Positions 55,252 to 63,935 of a stretch of DNA of 64,000 bases are shown in pieces; the first letter of the stretch is position 1, and every line of letters starts with the position of its first letter. This stretch comes from Enterococcus quebecensis. GTDB lineage: Bacteria; Bacillota; Bacilli; Lactobacillales; Enterococcaceae. A program made the translations under genes and the position numbers. Location of the stretch: NCBI RefSeq assembly GCF_001730365.1, contig NZ_MIKB01000019.1, forward strand, positions 51,051 through 115,050. The letters are read 5' to 3'. The notes beneath the pieces were generated by a model. It made no database searches. It worked only from the letters and a program-made list of their open reading frames with translations, and was not told the DNA's origin.

Positions 55252-56664
55252 ATGTTGGCATCAATATCTGATTTATTGAATGTGGAAAGAACTGAGTTTG
55301 AATTAACTGGAGCATTTAATGCTATCTTGGGAGCTGATTCAGAGCTTTTTGTTGATCCTGCGCTAATTTTTAATACAGACATATTAGAATTCACTAATGC
55401 CAAAGAGAAAATAACTGATTATTTTTCTGGAGTATTAAAGCTTATCAGACGATCAAACCAAAGAGATGATAAATTTTGGAGGACAGCGATCCAGATGGTG
55501 ACTATTCCAGAAGTAAAAGGGCTATCTATAGGTTATTCATCGGAAAGTAGTGATGGAAATGGTATAGGAAAGACTTTAGCAAAAAAAATTATAGAAGACG
55601 CAAATTTAATAATAAATGAATCTGAAAATGATATTTATTTTTTTGAATTACTTGGATTGTTTGAAAAAGGTTTAGGAGCAGATAGAATAAGTGACATGAT
55701 TATTCATATAATGTTAGATGATTTTCAAAATTATTCAAAGCGTATTTGTGATGAATTAGGTGTAAATTATGAAGAAAAATGTCTTACATCAGAAGGAAAT
55801 CATATTATTATTATTCCACAAAGCTTGTTAACTAATCTTCCACATAGCACTAGAGTTTTTAAAAGCGAAGTTACAGATGAGTCTGTTAGAGAAACTTTAA
55901 ATGTGGCAATTGGTAAAAGTTGGAGAGATGCATTTACTAAAGAAAATAGTTCTGAGGTAGATAAACATGCTGTTTTAGAAAGTTTTGCAAGCAATCCTGA
56001 AATTTTTGAAGCGTTTATATTAGATTATTTAAACACAAAAACCCATACTTATAACTTTAGCACTGATCCAGATGGAGAGTTCTTATGGTATCATGAAACG
56101 CAAGAGACCGTAAAAAATTCATTAGATAAATATAAAAAAGAAGCAGATTTAATTGATAAAAATGATACTAATTTGAAGGATAAAGTAATTATCATGTGTG
56201 ATATTTTTAAAGACTTGGTTGAAAATAATGGATTAGATTCATTATTTTACAAAGATAGCATTTCAAATGTGAGAAATTCTAAAAATGAAAAAGCAATTCA
56301 ATTAGTATTTTATGGTGTGTCTCATTTCTTCTGTAAACAAAATAATATTGATTTAACACCAGAAAGTAATACGGGACGGGGACCTGTTGATTTCAAATGC
56401 AGTTTAGGAAATGAAAAAATTTTAATAGAGGTAAAGAAAACTATACATTCTAGGTTAGAACATGGGTACTTTACTCAATTAGAAGAATATAAAAAATCTG
56501 AAAAAACTAAGGAAGCTATTTTTTTGTTAGTAATTGTGGATGGGAAAAAAAGTATAGATAATTTAAATAAGTTTAAAGAGAAAGTTTCTAACGCTGAAAA
56601 AGGAAAATACTCTAAAATCATATATATAAATGCTCAAAAAAAAGCCTCAGCTTCAAAAATGTAA
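55252..56664 (+). CDS. Putative nuclease with C-terminal PD-(D/E)XK-like domain
   Basis: A 470-residue soluble protein with no recognised name. The C-terminal part has GRGPVDFKCS (D380) followed by KILIEVKKT (E393, K395) and then QLEEYKKS, the order of a PD-(D/E)XK nuclease. Residues 1-330 are mixed alpha/beta without a P-loop or HTH that I can see. The location next to attR of a small element is the cargo position where phage-defence genes are often found. An ATG behind GGGGGTG and the upstream TATAAT (55211-55216) suggest independent transcription; it has its own terminator. Confidence 0.6.
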   Translation: MLASISDLLNVERTEFELTGAFNAILGADSELFVDPALIFNTDILEFTNAKEKITDYFSGVLKLIRRSNQRDDKFWRTAIQMVTIPEVKGLSIGYSSESSDGNGIGKTLAKKIIEDANLIINESENDIYFFELLGLFEKGLGADRISDMIIHIMLDDFQNYSKRICDELGVNYEEKCLTSEGNHIIIIPQSLLTNLPHSTRVFKSEVTDESVRETLNVAIGKSWRDAFTKENSSEVDKHAVLESFASNPEIFEAFILDYLNTKTHTYNFSTDPDGEFLWYHETQETVKNSLDKYKKEADLIDKNDTNLKDKVIIMCDIFKDLVENNGLDSLFYKDSISNVRNSKNEKAIQLVFYGVSHFFCKQNNIDLTPESNTGRGPVDFKCSLGNEKILIEVKKTIHSRLEHGYFTQLEEYKKSEKTKEAIFLLVIVDGKKSIDNLNKFKEKVSNAEKGKYSKIIYINAQKKASASKM

Positions 56665-56683
56665 TTGACCTATGACCACATTG

Positions 56684-56724
56684 TGACCTCCTTTTATATT
56701 GAGAGTGAGGTCATTTTCTTTTTT
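56684..56724 (+). terminator. Terminator of the nuclease-like gene
   Basis: Stem TGACCTC/GAGGTCA, then a T-rich run with one C. Confidence 0.8.
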
Positions 56725-56790
56725 CAACTAATTTAAATTACCAATAAACTATTCAAAAAACAGCATTTCATTTCAAATGTGTTCAAATCT

Positions 56791-56827
56791 CCCTTACGAC
56801 CCATTGGGTGCCAAACCCACGAGAACG
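56791..56827 (+). repeat. attR: right 37-bp direct repeat
   Basis: Identical to 50168-50204. To its left the sequence still resembles a tRNA T-loop (GTTCAAATCTCCCTT), a diverged tRNA-Lys 3' fragment. Confidence 0.9.
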
Positions 56828-56883
56828 GTATTCTATCGGCGTCTTTGGACGTTTCGAAGATGGAATATGCGTTCTTTTTTTAT
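56821..56883 (+). terminator. Second copy of the tRNA-Lys terminator
   Basis: AGAACG/CGTTCT, TATTC/GAATA, an inner CGTC/GACG and a T-run. It has the same architecture as 50198-50260 but with compensating base changes. It is probably the original chromosomal terminator, displaced by the insertion. Confidence 0.82.
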
Positions 56884-56985
56884 TTTCACAAGACAAAAAT
56901 ATAAGGAAAATATCAATATTAATTTCATTTCTGTTGTACTTAATGTGACGTTTAGGTATATATTGAGTACGAAAATATTATTTCT

Positions 56986-57329
56986 TTGTTTTTTTGTAGT
57001 GTTGTATCTGATTTAGAAAAATTAGGCTTAAGAAGCGCAAGTTATCCGTTTGATTGGGGCATATCTTCATGGAAGGGCTAATAGACAACGAGTTTCAAGA
57101 TTTTTTATCTCATAACTTAATCTATCAAGTTGATGGAGCTGTATATAAAAATATGCGCTATTATTTGAAGTTTTATCATGATTTTAATGAGTATAAAAAT
57201 TATTACTCACAAATTGAGTATGTAAGAAATGAATACAATAGAAGGATGCATCGTTTTTATAAAGATATACGGAAGCCAACTCTATTCATAAGGTATATTA
57301 AAGACCATGAGGAACTAGTAAGCAATTAA
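56986..57329 (+). pseudogene. Remnant of a DUF1796 family (putative cysteine peptidase) gene
   Basis: CSVVSDLEKLGLRSASYPFD followed by WGIS is the family's Cys and PFDW region in one frame (from 56995). The continuation EGLIDNEFQDFLSHNLIY up to RPT-like LFIRYIKDHEELVSN is in another frame from about 57069. One frameshift and loss of both ends mark it as decayed. It is unrelated to the integrated element but next to its right end. Confidence 0.65.
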
Positions 57330-57550
57330 AATAAGAAAAATTTAGAAAGAGACTTAAAAATGTATCTAAATAAACAAAAAATAAACTCATAAAAATATTC
57401 CAGAAATTATTTTTGAAAAAATACATACACGATAAAAGACTAGCTGATTAGGCTTGGAACGAGCCTCAACTAATGGGACGATAAGAAAAAAGCATTAATT
57501 AGGTTATCTACTGTCGGTATTCTAAATGAAAAAATAAAGCAGAATCATCA

Positions 57551-57580
57551 TTGACGAAACATTCACTCATCTTGTACAAT
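57551..57580 (+). promoter_or_regulatory. Promoter of the structured RNA
   Basis: TTGACG (57551-57556) and TACAAT (57575-57580) with an 18-bp spacer. No protein gene follows. Confidence 0.6.
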
Positions 57581-57586
57581 GAGTAC

Positions 57587-57846
57587 ATGATAGAAGTGAA
57601 ATAATAAAATAAAAAAAGGCACTTCATAGATTGGTGGCCGCCAAACTACGAAGCCCTGATAAGTCAGCAGACACTGACCAATCAAGTTGCCCTCGTCAAT
57701 GCAAATGCACTGACATGATTCATTGTACTCAATTTTTAGGAAAATATCTACCCCTAAAAATACTTGATACGATGAACATGCCAGCGTTTACTTATTGAAC
57801 GATACAACGGTATTGGAAGGAATTCTGGTACCGTTTTTTATTTTTT
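57587..57846 (+). ncRNA. Candidate structured small RNA (about 260 nt)
   Basis: A promoter at 57551-57580 and a terminator at 57807-57846 bracket a region without a plausible protein gene. It folds as a series of hairpins: an imperfect long stem at 57617-57656 (CTTCATAG region with CTACGAAG), GTCAG/CTGAC at 57663-57678, a stem at 57697-57714, and TTTTTAGG/CCTAAAAA at 57733-57760. A 5' segment ACATGA can pair with TCATTGT (57720-57726). I do not recognise the family; it has no tmRNA, SRP or RNase P motifs. Confidence 0.5.
57807..57846 (+). terminator. Terminator of the structured RNA
   Basis: ACGGTA/TACCGT around a 16-nt loop, then a T-rich tract of 12. Confidence 0.75.
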
Positions 57847-57848
57847 GC

Positions 57849-58196
57849 TTCTATCTTTTGGTTTAAATATCCTTGTTTTTATGCTTAGATATAGGAGCTA
57901 GGTATAAGGCAATGATTTGAGGGATATTGATAAAGCTTTACCACTATAGGTGTTTGATCTATCTTTTGGGGAAGAAAATCAACGATTAAAAAAACTAGAA
58001 GGAATACTTGTTACCTATAGTGGTAGCTTTATGCATAAGTATAAAAGATGTCATATACTTTGAACTTATTATAATATAAGAATTACTATAGAAGCAATTG
58101 AAAAGCCATGGAAAATAAAAAGAAAAACAGAAAAATACTTTTTAAAGACCAAAAAATATTGGTGTGAATAGTTCTGTTTTTCTTTTATGGAAATAA
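57849..58196. other. Intergenic region with a long inverted repeat
   Basis: No gene seen. Arms at 57932-57951 and 58013-58030 match as ACCACTATAGGT/ACCTATAGTGGT plus AGCTTT with a 2-nt bulge, around a 61-nt loop; AAGTAT/ATACTT follows near 58036. Confidence 0.55.
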
Positions 58197-58703
58197 TTAT
58201 TGTGTAATCATACTTTTATCTGGCTGTGAATGAGCTAAACGGCTAGCAGCAGCTGCAGCGATTGCACCAACAATATCGTCTAAAAATGTATGGACATGTG
58301 GCCCTTCATGAGAATTCAATTTGGCTAAAATTCCTGGTTTTACTTTATCGATGTATCCGTAGTTAGTAAAACCGATCGAACCATACACGTTAACAATCGA
58401 AAGCGCCAAAATTTCATCAATCCCATAAAGCCCTTCATCTTCTTCTATGATTTCTTGCAGAGGATGGAGTAATTTTTTTTCTTCAGCCAAAATATCTAAC
58501 TGAATACCAGTAATGATGGCATTATGAACTTCGCGTTTCGACAATACACTATCAATGTTTTCAATACATGTGGCTAAATCAAGATTTTCCATGTAGGGTT
58601 TTTGTAAAAATAAAACTAATTCTGCCAGATCTTCCATCTCAACACCACGATCTTTCAATAATTGCCGTGCTTTTCTCTCTAATGTTTCCCCTTTTATAAC
58701 CAA
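58197..58703 (-). CDS. pgpA: Phosphatidylglycerophosphatase A family protein (YutG-like)
   Basis: A 168-residue protein of the PgpA family in its Gram-positive, mostly soluble form. The conserved end HTFLDDIVGAIAAAAASRLAH carries the metal-binding acidic residues, and NVYGSIGFTNYGYIDKVKPG is also typical. It dephosphorylates phosphatidylglycerophosphate to phosphatidylglycerol in E. coli; the role of the YutG branch is less certain. The TTG at 58703 lies 8 nt after GGAGG; an in-frame ATG at 58748 would read through that site. Confidence 0.8.
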   Translation of the reverse strand: MVIKGETLERKARQLLKDRGVEMEDLAELVLFLQKPYMENLDLATCIENIDSVLSKREVHNAIITGIQLDILAEEKKLLHPLQEIIEEDEGLYGIDEILALSIVNVYGSIGFTNYGYIDKVKPGILAKLNSHEGPHVHTFLDDIVGAIAAAAASRLAHSQPDKSMITQ

Positions 58704-58788
58704 AATAAAAACCTCCAATGCATCATTTTTAAACTTAGAATACATCAATGGTATACTATCCTAAGAGAAAAATGCAAGGAGAAGATAA

Positions 58789-59031
58789 ATGAATCCACTT
58801 ATAGAATGTTGTGAACAAAATTTAGCTAAAGGCGGAGAACTGTTACTTAGTGACCCATTTATTGAGGAAAACGGAGATGTAATCACCTATTCTTGTATGA
58901 ATGAATGTGTTCTGTGTGCGCAAACTTATTTTGTTCTTTTTGAAGGAGAACGAATCATTGGTAATACACCAGAAGAGTTAGTTGAGAATGTAAAAAAAGC
59001 AATTTTACTTTGGCAAGAAGAAATGGAATAA
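58789..59031 (+). CDS. DUF1450 (YuzB-like) protein
   Basis: An 80-residue protein starting NPLIECCEQNLAKGG, with SCMNECVLCAQTYFVLFEGE and TPEELVENV, matching the DUF1450/YuzB family. The CxxxCxxC cysteines suggest a redox or metal site (thioredoxin-like fold). Function unknown. AAGGAGAAG precedes the ATG. It is convergent with the ferredoxin-NADP reductase, the common neighbour of this family in Firmicutes, so a redox link is plausible. Confidence 0.85.
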   Translation: MNPLIECCEQNLAKGGELLLSDPFIEENGDVITYSCMNECVLCAQTYFVLFEGERIIGNTPEELVENVKKAILLWQEEME

Positions 59032-59033
59032 TA

Positions 59034-59077
59034 AAAAAATTGGAAGTTGTCGTATAATAGACAACTTCCAATTTTTA
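59034..59077. terminator. Bidirectional terminator
   Basis: A stem of about 15 bp, AAATTGGAAGTTGTC with its complement, with A and T runs on the two sides. Confidence 0.94.
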
Positions 59078-60091
59078 TTAAAGCATTTTAGCTTCTTTTC
59101 CCTCAAACAAACTAGTGCTGTGCATCGGTTGAGTTCTAGTATCTGGCTTGATAAAATGCAGTGCATTATTCACAGCGGTCGGAGCTTCACCAAATCCTGT
59201 TGCAATCAATTTTACTTTCCCATCGTAGTTACAAATATCACCTACAGCATAAACGCCAGGAATATTTGTAGACATATCCGAGCTCACTTCGATTGCATTT
59301 CGACTAACATCTAAACCCCAGTCCTTTAAATGGCCTAAAGATGAAGTGAATCCGTAATTAATGATCAGAGAATCCAAATCAAGCTTTTCAAAATTATCGG
59401 CTTTTGTTTCTTTTAACTGAATGCCTTTGAATGAATCATCTTCAACTAACAGTTGGTCAATGACGTAAGGTGTGTAAATAGCAACTTCAGAGTTTTTTAA
59501 ATTATCTACACTGTGTTCGTGTCCGCGAAACTCAGGACGACGATGGATGATAGAAACTTCTTCAGCAATTGGTTCCAACATTAATGCCCAATCGATAGCA
59601 GAATCTCCACCACCAGCTATGGCAACTTTTTTTCCAGAAAACTTGTTCATATCCGTTACATAATAATGCACATGGTTTCCTTCAAGCTCTGCTGCGCCAT
59701 CAATAGTTAAACGTCTAGGTTGAAATGAACCATTTCCAATAGCAAAGATGACTGCTTTGGAATAGTGGGTACCTTTTGATGTTTCAATACGCAAGTAACC
59801 ATCTTCTTGAACCAAATTTCTGACTTCTTCTTCTAAACAAGTTTCATGGGCAAAAGGAGCGATTTGTTTTTCTAGATTTTCAATCAGTTCACTAGCTTTA
59901 ATTGCAGGAAAACCAGGAACATCATAAATATATTTTTCAGGGTAAAGCGTAGATAATTGTCCGCCAAGTTGAGGCAAGCTATCAATAATTTTCGTTTTAG
60001 CTTTGCGAATCCCTGCGTAAAAGGCAGCGAAAAGCCCAACAGGACCCGCACCAACAATTGTTAGATCATAAATGTTTTTTGAGTCAGACAT
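59078..60091 (-). CDS. Ferredoxin--NADP reductase (YumC/TrxR-like type)
   Basis: A 337-residue FAD enzyme of the thioredoxin-reductase-like ferredoxin-NADP reductase class. The FAD motif GAGPVGLFAAFYAG lies near residue 14, the NADPH motif IAGGGDSAIDWAL near 158, and the FAD-binding end VYAVGDICNYDGKVKLIATGFGEA is present. It has no CxxC disulfide, which separates it from thioredoxin reductase. ATG at 60091 after GGAGGAAA. Confidence 0.9.
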   Translation of the reverse strand: MSDSKNIYDLTIVGAGPVGLFAAFYAGIRKAKTKIIDSLPQLGGQLSTLYPEKYIYDVPGFPAIKASELIENLEKQIAPFAHETCLEEEVRNLVQEDGYLRIETSKGTHYSKAVIFAIGNGSFQPRRLTIDGAAELEGNHVHYYVTDMNKFSGKKVAIAGGGDSAIDWALMLEPIAEEVSIIHRRPEFRGHEHSVDNLKNSEVAIYTPYVIDQLLVEDDSFKGIQLKETKADNFEKLDLDSLIINYGFTSSLGHLKDWGLDVSRNAIEVSSDMSTNIPGVYAVGDICNYDGKVKLIATGFGEAPTAVNNALHFIKPDTRTQPMHSTSLFEGKEAKML

Positions 60092-60317
60092 CAAAATTTC
60101 CTCCAGTTTCTATAGTAAAAAAGTTTTCATTTCTATCAAATGAAATCTAAAAAATGCAGTATATCGTTTTTCACAAAATATCACTTGTAACAGAAAAAAG
60201 CAAGTGGAAGTTTGTGAAAAAAAGTTCTCTTAAGAGATTATCAAAGATAATGGAATTTTCAAATGAAGTTCGTTATGATAGTATAAGTAAGTAAAAATTA
60301 ACTAGGAGGAAATAACT

Positions 60318-60905
60318 ATGTCAGAGTTTCCACAATTAGATTTAGCAAATGTTAAAGGACCTAAAGCTGTAATAAAAACCAATCGCGGAGATATCACAGT
60401 TCAACTTTTCCCAGAACAAGCACCTAAAACAGTTGAAAACTTCGTTCAATTAGCAAAGAAAGGCTATTATGATGGTGTGATCTTTCACCGTGTAATCCCT
60501 GATTTCATGATTCAAGGTGGAGATCCCACTGGAACAGGTATGGGGGGCGAAAGTATTTATGGCGAAAAATTTGAAGACGAATTTTCTAAAGACGTTTTCA
60601 ATTTACGTGGTGCTTTATCAATGGCTAACGCAGGACCAAATACAAATGGCAGTCAATTCTTCATTGTTAATAACCAAAATGTTCCAGCGAACATGATGGG
60701 ACAATTAGAAGGTGCTGGTTTCCCTACAGAAGTGATAGAAGCTTATAAAGAAGGCGGAACACCATGGTTAGACTTCCGTCATACTGTTTTCGGTCATGTA
60801 GTAGAAGGCATGGATGTAGTTGATGAAATTGGCGGTGTTCAAAGAGACTCACAAGACCGCCCAACATTTGATGTAGTGATTGATAAAGTAGAAATAAGTG
60901 AATAA
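60318..60905 (+). CDS. Peptidyl-prolyl cis-trans isomerase, cyclophilin type
   Basis: A 195-residue cytosolic cyclophilin. [20 protein letters not shown] carries the catalytic Arg and Phe, followed by [18 protein letters not shown] and [15 protein letters not shown]. It catalyses proline isomerisation during protein folding. It is slightly longer than minimal cyclophilins because of a loop around [25 protein letters not shown] precedes the ATG. Confidence 0.94.
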   Translation: MSEFPQLDLANVKGPKAVIKTNRGDITVQLFPEQAPKTVENFVQLAKKGYYDGVIFHRVIPDFMIQGGDPTGTGMGGESIYGEKFEDEFSKDVFNLRGALSMANAGPNTNGSQFFIVNNQNVPANMMGQLEGAGFPTEVIEAYKEGGTPWLDFRHTVFGHVVEGMDVVDEIGGVQRDSQDRPTFDVVIDKVEISE

Positions 60906-60930
60906 TGGATAAGTAGCTCAATAAAAAAGT

Positions 60931-60970
60931 GAAGCATAAACCAATTACAGGTTATGCTTCATTTTTTTTT
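60931..60970 (+). terminator. Cyclophilin gene terminator
   Basis: Stem GAAGCATAA/TTATGCTTC, then about nine T. It may also end the convergent aminotransferase transcript. Confidence 0.9.
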
Positions 60971-62135
60971 ATTCAAAAGAATGTTTGATTCGACGTAAAC
61001 CTTCTAACAATGTTTCTTTTGGACAAGCAACATTTAAACGCATATGCTGCGTTCCTTGGGGGCCAAAAGTAATTCCAGCATTCAAAACTACTTTTCCTTT
61101 ATGAACCAATTGTTGTTGCAGTTGAGCATCGCTCAAGCCGAAAGCTGAAAAATCCAACCAAATCAAGTAAGTTCCTTCTGGACGCATTATTTTGACTTGG
61201 GGAAGTTCACTCTGTATAAATTCAATCACAGTATTGATATTTTCAGTTAAGTAAACTAGCAGTTCTTCTATCCAAATATCACCATTTTCATAAGCAGCTT
61301 CAGTTCCTACATAGCCAAAGATGTTGATTTCATTTTGAAAATTTTGTTCTTGTACATCAACGAATTTTTTTCGTAAATCAGGATTTTCGATAAAAATCAT
61401 CGAGTTTTTGATACCAGCTAAGTTGAATGTCTTTGTTGCAGCTGTCAGAGTAATCGAGAAATCTTTAAATGTTGGATGGACATTAGTGAATGTTGTAAAT
61501 ACATGCGGCGCAAAAATTAAGTCCTGATGAATCTCATCGCTGATGACTAGTACATCGTATTTAGCACATAACTTACCAAAAGTTTCCAACTCACTCTTCT
61601 TCCAAACACGTCCGCCTGGATTATGAGGATTACAGAGAATAAAGAGACGCACATTTTCAGCGATGATTTGTTTTTCCATCTCGTCTAAGTTCATTACAAA
61701 ATGATCTTGTTCTATCAACAAAGAACTACGAACGAGCTTTCTATTGTTCTGTTCAACAACTTTGGCGAATGGAGGATAAACAGGATCATGAATCAAGACT
61801 CCATCACCAGGCTTAGTATATGCTTGGACAGCTATAGAGAGACTTGGAACAACTCCGCTGTTGAAAAGAATCGCTTCTTTACTAACTGAATAATCGTGGC
61901 GACGTTTTTGCCAACTTTGGATCGCTTCATATAATGAAGTTGGAGCAGGAGAGTAACCAAGGATTCCTTGATCCACAGTTTTCTTTAAAGCTTCTAAAAC
62001 AGGTGGGTTTGCTTTGAAATCCATATCAGCTATCCATAATGGCAAAAGATCTTCTTCTCCATATGTATCCTTAATGGAATCCCACTTAGAACAATTTGTA
62101 TTACGACGATTATACACTGTATTAAATTCTACCAT
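60969..62135 (-). CDS. MalY/PatB family aminotransferase (cystathionine beta-lyase)
   Basis: A 388-residue PLP enzyme of fold type I. The PLP lysine is in TLTAATKTFNLAGIKNS; the N-terminal PLWIADMDFKANPPV and LFILCNPHNPGGRVW are class signatures. The C-terminal RLNVACP holds the substrate-carboxylate Arg. MalY/PatB enzymes cleave cystathionine or other C-S bonds. GAAAGGATG precedes the ATG. Confidence 0.9.
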   Translation of the reverse strand: MVEFNTVYNRRNTNCSKWDSIKDTYGEEDLLPLWIADMDFKANPPVLEALKKTVDQGILGYSPAPTSLYEAIQSWQKRRHDYSVSKEAILFNSGVVPSLSIAVQAYTKPGDGVLIHDPVYPPFAKVVEQNNRKLVRSSLLIEQDHFVMNLDEMEKQIIAENVRLFILCNPHNPGGRVWKKSELETFGKLCAKYDVLVISDEIHQDLIFAPHVFTTFTNVHPTFKDFSITLTAATKTFNLAGIKNSMIFIENPDLRKKFVDVQEQNFQNEINIFGYVGTEAAYENGDIWIEELLVYLTENINTVIEFIQSELPQVKIMRPEGTYLIWLDFSAFGLSDAQLQQQLVHKGKVVLNAGITFGPQGTQHMRLNVACPKETLLEGLRRIKHSFE

Positions 62136-62336
62136 TCAATTCATCCTTTCTATATTAAAAGCATTTTTTTCATTAAATAAGATTTAAGTATAGTATAATA
62201 GACTTTCAACAAAATATGAACAAAAAGAATTAATACTATATATAGTAGAAATAAACTCATGCACTTTTGAATAGAAAGTGATATTATTTAAGTGATAAAA
62301 TCATTTTGATGGGATTAACGAAAAGAGGATAACATT

Positions 62337-62705
62337 ATGGAATACAAAATAGGGATGATTATTAATGGAACAATTACAGGGCTACAGCCATATGGTGCAT
62401 TTGTTTCGCTGAGTGATACAATTCAAGGGTTAATTCATGTTTCAGAAGTACAGGCTGGATACACCAAAAATATTCATAGCTTATTGACAGTCGGACAAAA
62501 AGTGAAGGTTCAAGTCATTGATATCGATGAATATTCTAAGAAAATCAGTTTATCATTGAGAACTTTAGAACCTCAAGCTCAACAGCTAAGTCAACGTCGT
62601 AAAAAATACTTCACTAATAAAAATAAGAAGATTGGTTTTAATACATTGGAAAAAGAGCTTCCTATATGGACTAATGAGGCAATGGAGAAACTACTTGCGA
62701 AATAA
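62337..62705 (+). CDS. S1-domain RNA-binding protein (CvfD/YugI, general stress protein 13 type)
   Basis: A 122-residue protein: an S1 domain at residues 3-75 (GTITGLQPYGAFVSL, QGLIHVSEV, VKVQVIDIDEYSKKISLSL) and a basic helical tail. In lactic acid cocci CvfD is a post-transcriptional regulator that binds mRNA. AGAGGA precedes the ATG. It is monocistronic or followed by the next small gene. Confidence 0.87.
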   Translation: MEYKIGMIINGTITGLQPYGAFVSLSDTIQGLIHVSEVQAGYTKNIHSLLTVGQKVKVQVIDIDEYSKKISLSLRTLEPQAQQLSQRRKKYFTNKNKKIGFNTLEKELPIWTNEAMEKLLAK

Positions 62706-62778
62706 TTCTGTTTTTTTTCAGAAAATATGGTACAATTCTTCTAGTTTATGAAAACAAAAATTAATTGAGGTGGATGTT

Positions 62779-63141
62779 TTGTCTAACAAAAAAGTCGCTG
62801 GTACTATTATGCTGAACCTAAATGATGGTTCAAAAAAGTTTCTTGTTCATCCAGTTGGTAATTCGATGGAGTTTGTTACAGTAAAGGTTTCTGAAGATAT
62901 GACAGGTTTAGCGAGTATGTTGCAACTTTTCAAAGAAGAGATTCAACTAGATATTACTTCAATTAGTTTAGTCGAGTTAACAAATGCGCATACAGATGCT
63001 GAAAATATGCCTTTGTTTGTATTTGAAATGAATGAAGATCAAACCGTTTCTAAAATAAATGATAACTATGTCTGGGAAAAACCGACAGAATTAAAAAATT
63101 TACTAGCTTCTTATGAAATTGAAGGCGTTCCGATGTTTTAA
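62779..63141 (+). CDS. Conserved-looking protein of unknown function (120 aa)
   Basis: A 120-residue acidic soluble protein (SNKKVAGTIMLNLNDGSKKF... ASYEIEGVPMF). I do not recognise a family. It appears to be mixed alpha/beta with a loop-rich C-terminal half. TTG at 62779 is used because GAGGTGG ends 5 nt before it; an in-frame GTG at 62770 lies within that site. It is followed by a strong terminator. Confidence 0.65.
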   Translation: MSNKKVAGTIMLNLNDGSKKFLVHPVGNSMEFVTVKVSEDMTGLASMLQLFKEEIQLDITSISLVELTNAHTDAENMPLFVFEMNEDQTVSKINDNYVWEKPTELKNLLASYEIEGVPMF

Positions 63142-63196
63142 TAGTAAGGTACATAAGAAAATTGTAGTAAAGTACATTTTCTATACCAGATCCAAA

Positions 63197-63236
63197 GGCA
63201 TGGTAAAACTAACGATTAGTTTTACTGTGCTTTTTT
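63197..63236 (+). terminator. Terminator after the 120-aa gene
   Basis: Near-perfect hairpin with core GTAAAACTAA/TTAGTTTTAC, followed by TTTTTT. Confidence 0.88.
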
Positions 63237-63268
63237 CTATATATACTAAGTTAAGGGAGGAACTAATA

Positions 63269-63775
63269 ATGAAATTAAAAGAGGTAACAACTGCTGAAAC
63301 TCAAATTGTCATGTCAATATTAAAGGAAACAGCAGAATGGCTAAAAGACAGAGGCAGTAATCAATGGTCAGAAGTTTTACAAGGGGAAGACAAACACGAA
63401 TTGGCAAAAGCGGTAGAAAGAGAAGAGGTATTTTTCTTCTATAATAATGAGAATGAACTAGTCGGAATGGTTGCAGCTTGGAAAAAACCAACAACGTGGG
63501 ATAAATTACTTTGGGCAGGATACGGACTTCATCCAAATTCACGTTACATTCATCGCGTAATTATCCGTCCAGTATATAGAGGCAAGGGATACGGGAAAGA
63601 ATTACTTAGTGCATTAAAAATAAGATTTGAGGGAGAAGCAGATATGTTGCGCTTAGATTGTTTAGCTAGTAATCATAAGCTAGTTCAGTTCTATGGAGAA
63701 AATGAATTCACTAATATTGGAAGTTCAATGGATTCTAACGGATTGGAATTCGAACTATTTTCATTTTATTTGTGA
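63269..63775 (+). CDS. GNAT family N-acetyltransferase
   Basis: A 168-residue acyl-CoA transferase. The acetyl-CoA loop is RPVYRGKGYGKELL (motif A, R/Q-x-x-G-x-G/A), preceded by RYIHRVII and followed by RLDCLASNHKLVQFYGENEF (motif B). The substrate is unknown. The ATG at 63269 is used, behind GGGAGG at 8 nt; the longer frame runs back through the previous terminator. Confidence 0.87.
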   Translation: MKLKEVTTAETQIVMSILKETAEWLKDRGSNQWSEVLQGEDKHELAKAVEREEVFFFYNNENELVGMVAAWKKPTTWDKLLWAGYGLHPNSRYIHRVIIRPVYRGKGYGKELLSALKIRFEGEADMLRLDCLASNHKLVQFYGENEFTNIGSSMDSNGLEFELFSFYL

Positions 63776-63906
63776 AATCGATCGGTATTTATAGGTGTTT
63801 TTGTAGGATTATTCTTGATGGATTCCAAATGTAAGGTAAAGCCGAAAGTTGCTTAATTAGCAATAAAAGTGAAGGAAAAACTTTTTAACTTTTTTTAAAA
63901 TAATAG

Positions 63907-63935
63907 TTGACCAAAGCGCAGAAACTTGGTATATT
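63907..63935 (+). promoter_or_regulatory. Strong promoter, possibly of an rRNA operon
   Basis: TTGACC (63907-63912), 17-bp spacer, TATATT (63930-63935), preceded by alternating A/T tracts (UP-element-like) and followed by a GTCGC-containing leader to the window end. This looks like rRNA operon promoters of lactic acid cocci. No rRNA is inside the window. Confidence 0.4.

Noticed and set aside
56777..57016. 79-residue plus-strand frame
   Set aside because: It reads through attR and the terminator into the DUF1796 remnant in the wrong frame.
57717..57800. 27-residue frame inside the small RNA
   Set aside because: No ribosome site, no hydrophobic or coiled pattern, and it lies across hairpins.
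57587..57846. Fst-type toxin/RNA antitoxin locus
   Set aside because: Convergent small RNAs were considered because of the hairpins, but no 25-35-residue hydrophobic peptide with a ribosome site is present on either strand.
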